Source: LiPW-15 sp964530925 (GTDB lineage: Bacteria > Patescibacteriota > Minisyncoccia > UBA6257 > 2-01-FULL-56-20). From it: a stretch of 17,556 nt of DNA. Under the pieces are notes generated by a model, which worked only from the letters and a program-made list of their open reading frames with translations, was not told the origin of the DNA and searched no databases. The translations under genes and the position numbers were made by a program. Below are positions 13,103 through 17,216 of this stretch, piece by piece. The DNA lies in assembly GCA_964530925.1 (NCBI GenBank), contig CAZHBZ010000011.1, positions 1 to 17,556 of the forward strand, in the 5' to 3' direction. Numbering within the stretch: position 1 is the stretch's first letter; each line of letters opens with the position of its first letter.

Positions 13103-13752
13103 AGAAATTGCTTGATTGCCGCCTCCTTCCACCCAAAGATTCGCCTAAATAAATCTTTGTTGTTAACTACAATAGCACAGGTCCCATTGTAGAGCACATT
13201 TCTCCTATATTTCAACGTTGATGGTTTTACATATACTTTTTGAAATTGAGAAGTTGGAATTCCGGTAACCTTACTCCAATATTTTTTAACCTCCGTTGAG
13301 ACGCGCAAATTATGTATGTGCAAGGCCACCCGGAACTTTAGTTCCGGAACCATGCAGACTTCTCGGAACCAACGCATTATGAACGTAATTAGAACCGGAT
13401 CGGAGTTGGTAAACTTAATCCTTTCTTGTCTATGCTTGTCACCTTCCGCCCAATAGAGAAAAAGGCCGATTAAAAATAATGGATTCTTTATCATTGAGCC
13501 AAATTCATTCTTTGCGGCTTCAATTATTCTCAGCGTTTTCTGCTCTCTAATATACTTCTTCTTCGCGCCCGAAGCATGACGAGAGATTTCTCTGCCCTTA
13601 AGGAGTCTTTTCAATTGGGCTGGACCAAGCTCTATATCGCGAAGCCAGGCACTTAAGGTCCCCCGGGACACTTTCACTTTCTTTAAAATTTCGCCGTAGC
13701 TAGCTCCGCCCCTCCTGAGACGAATCGCCACATCCTTTTCTTCAAGTTTCAT
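13093..13752 (-). CDS. HTH plus LAGLIDADG-like homing-endonuclease-type protein, ending inside tRNA-Arg
   Basis: 219 residues from the ATG at 13752. The frame is open to 13794, but M15 is preferred: a minus-strand -10 TATCAT (13764-13759) lies 6 nt before it, and MKLEEKDVAIRLRRGGASYGEI looks like a natural start. The N-terminal helix-turn-helix (about 16-40, SYGEILKKVKVSRGTLSAWL) is followed by a basic linker and a LAGLIDADG-like domain: PLFLIGLFLYWAEGDK (91-106, conserved acidic Glu), KFTNSDP, the strands KFRVALHIH, and YWSKVTGIPTSQF. This resembles single-motif proteins seen in Patescibacteria that would need to dimerise. The last codons (CTG CCC TCG TAG) lie in tRNA-Arg, the stop being its U8-A9-G10. 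RNase P cleavage would remove the stop codon. Endonuclease activity and target are inferred only. Confidence 0.72.
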   Translation of the reverse strand: MKLEEKDVAIRLRRGGASYGEILKKVKVSRGTLSAWLRDIELGPAQLKRLLKGREISRHASGAKKKYIREQKTLRIIEAAKNEFGSMIKNPLFLIGLFLYWAEGDKHRQERIKFTNSDPVLITFIMRWFREVCMVPELKFRVALHIHNLRVSTEVKKYWSKVTGIPTSQFQKVYVKPSTLKYRRNVLYNGTCAIVVNNKDLFRRIFGWKEAAIKQFLPS

Positions 13753-13820
13753 GCTTTCATGATAGACACATGAGTAATTTAACGCAATAGTCATAGTTCA
13801 TTTGCTTATTGAGCGCTAAT

Positions 13821-13846
13821 AAAATAATATGTAAACATATTATTTT
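13821..13846. repeat. AT-rich 12-bp perfect inverted repeat
   Basis: AAAATAATATGT - AA - ACATATTATTTT. It lies between the divergent LAGLIDADG-type gene and tRNA-Pro. It may be an operator or a weak bidirectional terminator; its AT-rich arms also contain -10-like sequences. Confidence 0.7.
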
Positions 13847-13866
13847 GGAAGCTCCAATCAAAAAAT

Positions 13867-13940
13867 CGGGCCGTAGTGTAATGGTCGCACGAGTCTTTTG
13901 GGAAGATTTAGACCGAGTTCGATTCTCGGCGGCCCGACCA
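13867..13940 (+). tRNA. tRNA-Pro(TGG), with CCA overlapping the ykvA start codon
   Basis: Acceptor CGGGCCG/CGGCCCG, D-arm GTGT/GCAC with loop AATGGTC, anticodon stem AGTCT/AGATT with loop TTTGGGA (anticodon TGG), T-arm CCGAG/CTCGG with TTCGATT, discriminator A. CCA is encoded at 13938-13940, and its final A is the A of the ATG of the next gene. Confidence 0.94.
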
Positions 13941-14185
13941 TGAAGAAAAATTTGAATTGGGATGCGATAGTGGATTTTATGCTGGACGGAAAAGCGCCGA
14001 TCGGGCCCAAGCTTTTTATAATCCTCGCCATCGTTTACATCATCTCTCCGGCGGACGTCTTGCCGGATGTTTTCCCGATTATCGGCTGGATAGATGATTT
14101 GGGACTCACAGGTATCGCAATCTTCATTTTGTCTCGAGCGGTAAATCGATATATAAGCGGGAAGGATAAGAAAACAGAGGCCTAA
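13940..14185 (+). CDS. YkvA/DUF1232 small membrane protein
   Basis: 81 residues. It carries the DUF1232 core GPKLFIILAIVYIISPADVLPDVFPIIGWIDDLGLTGIAIFIL (about residues 22-65), with the characteristic SP-x-D-x-x-PD and G-x-x-DD pattern in a hydrophobic hairpin. Function is unknown across the family. The true start is the ATG at 13940, which agrees with family length. An upstream TTG at 13898 is inside tRNA-Pro and would add tRNA-derived residues. The ATG shares its A with the tRNA CCA tail, there is no ribosome site, and no promoter is seen between the two genes. Exact 3' maturation of the tRNA would therefore cut into the start codon of this mRNA. Confidence 0.85.
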   Translation: MKKNLNWDAIVDFMLDGKAPIGPKLFIILAIVYIISPADVLPDVFPIIGWIDDLGLTGIAIFILSRAVNRYISGKDKKTEA

Positions 14186-14192
14186 AAGGCAC

Positions 14193-14222
14193 TTGACAAA
14201 TGTAGTATATTCATGCTATAAT
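14193..14222 (+). promoter_or_regulatory. Strong consensus promoter of the gene at 14331
   Basis: TTGACA (14193-14198), 18-bp spacer ending in TGC, TATAAT (14217-14222). It matches the promoter at 8237 closely and starts a leader of about 100 nt. Confidence 0.93.
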
Positions 14223-14243
14223 GTCAGCAGAATTTTGAGCTTA

Positions 14244-14302
14244 TTTCGGTTTCGGAGTAATGGGGGCAATACCGATTTTCCCCCTTTATTTCGAAACTGA
14301 AA
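14244..14302 (+). promoter_or_regulatory. Structured 5' leader of the gene at 14331
   Basis: An 11-bp outer stem TTTCGGTTTCG / CGAAACTGAAA (one G-U) encloses an inner GGGGG / CCCCC stem (14262-14266 with 14280-14284). There is no T-tract, so this is not a terminator. It ends about 15 nt before the ribosome site (14317-14324). It may be an mRNA stabiliser, a protein-binding site or a regulatory element; it matches no riboswitch class I know. Confidence 0.6.
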
Positions 14303-14330
14303 AACAGACAATAAAGAAAGGAGGCCCCAC

Positions 14331-14966
14331 GTGGCCAAAATCGTTCGCATGGTCGCTTTGCAGTTCATGGTCTCGGAGAAGTATCTCCGAGCCACTCCCG
14401 AGATTCTCCAGGGAGTTCGGGAAATGGAGCCGGAACTCCGGGATGCGCGTGAAGTCCGGAAGGTCCGGGACTATGCCAACCAGGCCAACAACATGATCGT
14501 CGACCCCACCGAGCGGGTTGCGGTCAACTCGCTCATCTACACTCTTCTGGCTGCGGGGTACGTCCCCGTGGACGCCAGACGACAGACCCGCGTCAACGAC
14601 CGGGGGAGCTGGGACCACGTGTTCCGGTTCGTCTTCATCCGGGAGGAGTTCGTGGTTCGGGCCGAAGGTCTCGAGGAAAGGAGCGCGCAGCTCCTCGCAG
14701 CGCTCCAGGTCCTCTGCGAAGGGAATATGTGGAGGGCGCAAGCCTTCCGCAATCCATTCTACGAGAAGGGAGTTCCGGTCGACGGCCAGGTCGCGATCGA
14801 CGTCGATCTCAAGGCCCGCAAGACGCTCATCAACGAAGACGGGACGCCGGTACTCGTCTGGCAGAAGGACGAGGCCAACAAGCGGGTGGGCGAGACGAAG
14901 GTCCCGCTCGATCCGAACTTCACCATCGCCTTCTCCGACGGAGACGTCCGACTCCTGCCTATCTGA
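14331..14966 (+). CDS. GC-rich protein of unknown function
   Basis: 211 residues from a GTG start, 6 nt after AAAGGAGG (14317-14324). There is no signal peptide or membrane helix. The N-terminal half is helical with many Arg/Glu pairs (MEPELRDAREVRKVRDYANQANNMI). The C-terminal half (about 100-211) alternates strands and charged turns (FRFVFIREEFVVRAEGL; GQVAIDVDLKARKTLINEDGTPVLVW). No family is recognised, and the protein is presumably cytoplasmic. The gene is isolated, with a consensus promoter, a 100-nt structured leader and its own terminator. Its codon use is strongly GC-biased, like the secreted protein at 8344, whose promoter it almost copies. The two genes may share regulation or origin; this is inferred from promoter and composition only. 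Confidence 0.8.
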   Translation: MAKIVRMVALQFMVSEKYLRATPEILQGVREMEPELRDAREVRKVRDYANQANNMIVDPTERVAVNSLIYTLLAAGYVPVDARRQTRVNDRGSWDHVFRFVFIREEFVVRAEGLEERSAQLLAALQVLCEGNMWRAQAFRNPFYEKGVPVDGQVAIDVDLKARKTLINEDGTPVLVWQKDEANKRVGETKVPLDPNFTIAFSDGDVRLLPI

Positions 14967-14988
14967 AACTCTGGAGCTCCGGCTCCGC

Positions 14989-15016
14989 GGCTCCGCCTAA
15001 CCAGCGGGGCCTTTTT
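14989..15016 (+). terminator. Rho-independent terminator
   Basis: GGCTCCGC / GCGGGGCC (one G-U), loop CTAACCA, followed by TTTTTCTTTTCTCTTTT. It closes the gene at 14331. Confidence 0.88.
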
Positions 15017-15087
15017 CTTTTCTCTTTTAATACGGATGATTTTCTGATAATCTACCTTTGATTTAATCGGTAGTAGGCGCGCTTAGC

Positions 15088-15107
15088 CCTGCCTGCCGGC
15101 AGGCAGG
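15088..15107. repeat. 20-bp palindrome, copy 1 (inside the interrupted tRNA-Val)
   Basis: CCTGCCTGCCGGCAGGCAGG, a perfect 20-bp palindrome set between tRNA positions 11 and 12 (TAGC / TCAG). The intact tRNA-Val at 15277 shows the uninterrupted site. An identical copy is at 15433-15452. Translated, this sequence gives LPAGRQ-like peptides that I recall in many Patescibacteria proteins. Confidence 0.9.
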
Positions 15108-15115
15108 TCAGTGGT

Positions 15116-15230
15116 CTGGATCGGACGATTAGTTCGGTGTCCCGATAATCTAAAAATCTTTGATTTTTGTAAGATTATCGAGGATCCTCGATTTTTATAT
15201 TTCGCCGCAGGCGGAATTAAAAATCGGGAG
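15116..15230. repeat. Hairpin-rich insert in the D-loop of the interrupted tRNA-Val
   Basis: It contains GATAATCT/AGATTATC enclosing AAAAATC/GATTTTT (15144-15179), the palindrome GAGGATCCTC (15180-15189), and CGATTTTTA/TAAAAATCG enclosing CGCC/GGCG (15189-15226). CCCGAT (15141-15146) and ATCGGG (15223-15228) are inverted ends of the inner part. It encodes no protein. Confidence 0.65.
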
Positions 15231-15250
15231 TAGAGCGACTGTTTTATTCA

Positions 15251-15368
15251 CCCTCCCACCTTTGTAATCCAAGAAAGGGCACTTAGCTCAGTGGTAGAGC
15301 GACTGTTTTACACACAGTAGGTCGAGGGTTCAATCCCCCCAGTGCCCACATTAAAAAAGGTGGGAGGG
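15251..15368. mobile_element. 13-bp inverted repeats bracketing an intact tRNA-Val
   Basis: CCCTCCCACCTTT (15251-15263) and AAAGGTGGGAGGG (15356-15368) are perfect inverted repeats around tRNA-Val. The unit sits in the anticodon loop of the interrupted tRNA-Val. No transposase is encoded, so it would be a non-autonomous or dead element, or a precursor-RNA stem enclosing the tRNA. The mobile-element label is inference. Confidence 0.5.
15277..15348 (+). tRNA. tRNA-Val(TAC), intact copy
   Basis: Acceptor GGGCACT/AGTGCCC, D-arm GCTC/GAGC, anticodon stem ACTGT/ACAGT with loop TTTACAC (anticodon TAC at 15309-15311), T-arm GAGGG/CCCCC with an A-C mismatch, TTCAATC, discriminator A, CCA not encoded (next bases CAT). 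It lies inside the anticodon-loop insert of a second tRNA-Val, with which it shares TAGAGCGACTGTTTTA exactly. Confidence 0.93.
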
Positions 15369-15432
15369 CATGCAGTAGGCCGAGGGTTCGATCCCCCCAG
15401 CGCGCACCAAAATAAGAATAATAAACTAAATC

Positions 15433-15452
15433 CCTGCCTGCCGGCAGGCAGG
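15433..15452. repeat. 20-bp palindrome, copy 2
   Basis: Identical to the palindrome at 15088-15107, including one extra C on the left. It lies 17 nt before the methyltransferase start and 23 nt after the end of the interrupted tRNA-Val, so the two copies bracket that locus. Confidence 0.92.
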
Positions 15453-15469
15453 CTGCATCGTCCACAAAA

Positions 15470-15997
15470 ATGCTTTTAGAATTTGCTTTATTATCGTTCG
15501 CGCTAATTTTTTTCGCGCTAGTTTTTTATCTTCTCGTCCGGCCGATGATAAGCGGGGCGATATACGCTCCGACGGGGGATGGCAACGTAGAGATAATTAA
15601 AAAATTAGCCGGAGCAAAACCCGGAGAAAGGATGGTGGACCTAGGGTCCGGAAACGGGAAAATAGTGATCGCGTTCGCCAAAGATGGAATTGAATCTCAT
15701 GGTTACGAGATTAATCCGCTCTTGGTTTGGTTTTCGCGAAGGAAAATAAAAAAACTCGGACTTCAAGAAAAAGCTTTTATCCACAGAGAAAGTTTTTGGA
15801 AAGCCGATTTGAGCGAATTTGATGTCATCACTTTATTCACGTTGCCGCACATAATGCGCGCATTGGTGCCGAAAATAAAAAAAGAATTAAAGCCCGGGGC
15901 GAGAGTGGTTGCCAACGCCTACGGATTTCAGGGGGTGGAGCCACTTAAAAAAGAGAACCAAGTTTTCTTATACGAAAGCAGTTCTTTCGGGGTGTAG
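15470..15997 (+). CDS. Membrane-anchored SAM-dependent methyltransferase, FAM173-like
   Basis: 175 residues. One N-terminal membrane helix (about 5-24, FALLSFALIFFALVFYLLV) is followed by a class I Rossmann methyltransferase domain: YAPTGDGNVEII (32-43), SAM motif I MVDLGSGNGKIVIA (55-68), acidic loop GYEINPLLV (78-86), FWKADLSEFDVITLF and KIKKELKPGARVVANAYGF. This order, and the membrane anchor before the domain, matches the FAM173/ATPSCKMT family, whose mitochondrial members methylate lysines of ATP synthase c-subunit and the adenine nucleotide translocase. The substrate in bacteria is unknown; a membrane protein lysine is possible but unproven. No ribosome site or convincing -10 lies near the ATG; the region just upstream is the palindrome at 15433. 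The downstream neighbour is the tRNA-Phe fragment. Confidence 0.82.
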   Translation: MLLEFALLSFALIFFALVFYLLVRPMISGAIYAPTGDGNVEIIKKLAGAKPGERMVDLGSGNGKIVIAFAKDGIESHGYEINPLLVWFSRRKIKKLGLQEKAFIHRESFWKADLSEFDVITLFTLPHIMRALVPKIKKELKPGARVVANAYGFQGVEPLKKENQVFLYESSSFGV

Positions 15998-16055
15998 GGC
16001 ATTTGTCATTGAAATGTAAAAGAAGCTTTGTTATTCTGTGGTGGAGCAATTAGCT

Positions 16056-16132
16056 GCCGGGCTAGCCCGCCCGTACCGAACGCCAGCCCGACAGGGTCGT
16101 TCCGGCGGGGTACGTTCGGGCGGGCTCATCGG
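16056..16132 (+). pseudogene. tRNA-Phe 5'-end fragment split by a palindromic insert
   Basis: GCCGGGCTAGC (16056-16066) and TCATCGG (16126-16132) equal the first 18 nt of tRNA-Phe at 16383. They are separated by 59 nt (16067-16125), and the likeness includes the T just before the tRNA. The remainder of the tRNA is missing. With the intact tRNA-Phe it forms a direct repeat on either side of the GIY-YIG gene. The interruption is at the same tRNA position (11/12) as in the tRNA-Val locus. Confidence 0.82.
16065..16125. repeat. Palindromic insert in the tRNA-Phe fragment
   Basis: Outer arms GCCCGCCCG / CGGGCGGGC (16065-16073 with 16117-16125). Inner pairs GTACC/GGTAC (16073-16077 with 16109-16113), GAACG/CGTTC (16078-16082 with 16098-16102) and CCC/GGG around GACA. 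Very GC-rich, non-coding, and different in sequence from the 20-bp palindrome. Confidence 0.8.
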
Positions 16133-16139
16133 CGCATAG

Positions 16140-16151
16140 ATGTTTAAACAT
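16140..16151. promoter_or_regulatory. Palindrome over the GIY-YIG start codon
   Basis: ATGTTTAAACAT, a perfect 12-bp palindrome that overlaps the ATG at 16150. It could be an autoregulatory site or the nuclease's own recognition site; this is speculative. Confidence 0.4.
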
Positions 16152-16392
16152 GTACATTGTGTACGTTTTGGCGGATGCGGGCGGCAGATTATATAAGGGG
16201 ATGACGAATAATCTGGAACGTCGACTGGCGGAGCATCTTGCTGGAGGGACCAGAACCACTCGAAGAATGGACGGACTGAAGGTGGTCTACCAAGAACGCC
16301 ACGCGACATCCGGGGAGGCCCGAAGGAGAGAATTGTATCTGAAGTCCGCAGCAGGAAGGAGGTATTTAAAAAAGAAATTAATGCCGGGCTAG
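16150..16392 (+). CDS. Small GIY-YIG nuclease-domain protein, ending inside tRNA-Phe
   Basis: 80 residues, consisting only of a GIY-YIG domain of the UPF0213 type. IVYVL (3-7) stands for GIY, LYKG (14-17) for YIG, followed by MTNNLERRLAEH with catalytic-type Arg (24/25), then LKVVYQER (43-50) and the metal-binding Glu in ARRRELYLKS (E61). Residues expected for catalysis are present. Relatives are common in Patescibacteria, mostly of unknown role; family members cut DNA in homing, repair or restriction. The last codons ATG CCG GGC TAG are shared with tRNA-Phe, and the stop is tRNA U8-A9-G10. Upstream is an interrupted copy of the tRNA-Phe 5' end, so the gene sits between tRNA-derived direct repeats. 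There is no ribosome site, and the palindrome at 16140 overlaps the start. Co-transcription with tRNA-Phe is likely. Confidence 0.85.
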   Translation: MYIVYVLADAGGRLYKGMTNNLERRLAEHLAGGTRTTRRMDGLKVVYQERHATSGEARRRELYLKSAAGRRYLKKKLMPG

Positions 16393-16454
16393 CTCATCGG
16401 TAGAGCGCTGCCCTGAAGAGGCAGGCGTGCCCAGTTCGACTCTGGGGCCCGGCA
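16383..16454 (+). tRNA. tRNA-Phe(GAA)
   Basis: Acceptor GCCGGGC/GCCCGGC, D-arm GCTC/GAGC with loop ATCGGTA, anticodon stem CTGCC/GGCAG with loop CTGAAGA (anticodon GAA at 16415-16417), variable GCGTG, T-arm CCCAG/CTGGG with TTCGACT, discriminator A followed by CCG, so CCA is not fully encoded. Its first 10 nt double as the 3' end of the GIY-YIG gene. Confidence 0.95.
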
Positions 16455-16465
16455 CCGCGTAAAAC

Positions 16466-16492
16466 AAAAAAATCCGCATGTGCGGATTTTTT
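16466..16492. terminator. Terminator after tRNA-Phe
   Basis: AAAAAATCCGC / GCGGATTTTTT with loop ATGT. It ends the GIY-YIG/tRNA-Phe transcript before the nitroreductase promoter. Confidence 0.9.
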
Positions 16493-16522
16493 GTCACGCG
16501 GCTATACCACTGACGCGGGTGC

Positions 16523-16528
16523 TATACT
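16523..16528 (+). promoter_or_regulatory. Extended -10 box of the leaderless nitroreductase gene
   Basis: TGC-TATACT, 6 nt before the ATG at 16535, with no ribosome site. Same core as dedA. Confidence 0.68.
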
Positions 16529-16534
16529 AAAACC

Positions 16535-17149
16535 ATGAACAATACATTCTTATCTAATCTTGGGTGGCGGTTTGCTACCAAAAAGTTTAATCCTACGAAG
16601 AAGGTCTCGGAAGAAGATAAGGGTAAAATCTTGAACGCCCTCAGGATGGCACCGACCTCTTTCGGACTTCAGCCGTTCAAGGTGTTCGTCGTAGAGAACC
16701 CGGAGGCTCGCGAAAAAATAAAAGCAGTCGCCTATAATCAAACGCAAGCGACGGACGCCTCATTTCTTTTGGTTTTAGCCGCGAGGGGAGACGTGGTCAA
16801 TCGGGCGGAAGAATATGTGGAGCTTGCGAGCGGGGGTGATGCGGAGCGCAAAGAAAAGATGCAAGGAATCGTCGCTTCAATGAGGGCAATGGATGGAGAC
16901 TTGGGAAAGTCTGTGGCTTGGGCTGCGAAGCAGTCTTATGTCGCCCTGGGTTTCGCGCTAGCGGCTTGCGCGGAATTAGGAATAGACTCCTGCCCGATGG
17001 AAGGATTCAACGCGGCGGAAGTAGATAAGATATTGGATCTGCCGGAGAATCTAAAAACCCAGGCCTTTCTTGCCGTCGGTTATCGCGCCGAAGAACCCAG
17101 TTATCCGAAGGTTAGATTTCCGGAGGGCGACATATTCGAAAAACGATAA
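16535..17149 (+). CDS. Nitroreductase-family FMN oxidoreductase (NfsB-like)
   Basis: 204 residues. Family features: N-terminal WRFATKKFNP (11-20; the Arg/Lys-rich segment that contacts the FMN phosphate), LRMAPTSFGLQPFKVFVV (36-53), AAKQSYVALGFALAACAELGIDSCPMEGF (about 130-158) and the C-terminal LAVGYRAEE. These enzymes are homodimers that use NAD(P)H to reduce nitro groups, quinones or other electrophiles. The layout resembles E. coli NfsB and related NAD(P)H oxidoreductases. The physiological substrate is unknown, and the enzyme may help with redox balance. The start has an extended -10 box 6 nt upstream and no Shine-Dalgarno, so a leaderless mRNA is predicted. It is followed by a short gap and the next gene with its own -10. 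Confidence 0.93.
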   Translation: MNNTFLSNLGWRFATKKFNPTKKVSEEDKGKILNALRMAPTSFGLQPFKVFVVENPEAREKIKAVAYNQTQATDASFLLVLAARGDVVNRAEEYVELASGGDAERKEKMQGIVASMRAMDGDLGKSVAWAAKQSYVALGFALAACAELGIDSCPMEGFNAAEVDKILDLPENLKTQAFLAVGYRAEEPSYPKVRFPEGDIFEKR

Positions 17150-17216
17150 TTTCAACTTGACCTTAGTTGCTTGCAAGAGACATAATTAGGAAAAGGTAGA
17201 ATATAAAATCAAAAAA

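Larger units (their letters stand above)
15077..15409 (+). pseudogene. tRNA-Val(TAC) gene interrupted by three insertions
   Basis: Four segments join to an exactly 76-nt tRNA: 15077-15087 (GCGCGCTTAGC), 15108-15115 (TCAGTGGT), 15231-15246 (TAGAGCGACTGTTTTA) and 15369-15409 (from CATGCAGTAGGCC to AGCGCGCACCA). The joined cloverleaf has acceptor GCGCGCT/AGCGCGC, D-arm GCTC/GAGC, anticodon stem ACTGT/GCAGT, loop TTTACAT (anticodon TAC), T-arm GAGGG/CCCCC (one mismatch shared with the intact copy), and ACCA. The insertions are a 20-bp palindrome (15088-15107), a 115-nt hairpin-rich stretch (15116-15230) and a 122-nt stretch (15247-15368) holding an intact tRNA-Val. Boundaries are uncertain by a base or so. 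A dead tRNA hit by palindromic elements is the simplest reading; removal of the inserts from RNA would be unprecedented and needs proof. Confidence 0.75.

Noticed and set aside
15116..15368. Group I or group II introns in the interrupted tRNA-Val
   Set aside because: The inserts (115 and 122 nt) are too short and lack visible P, Q, R, S or domain V-like elements; one of them contains a complete tRNA.
15283..15465. Minus-strand ORF across tRNA-Val (contains CLPAGR)
   Set aside because: It is a translation of the tRNA and of the 20-bp palindrome; not a gene.
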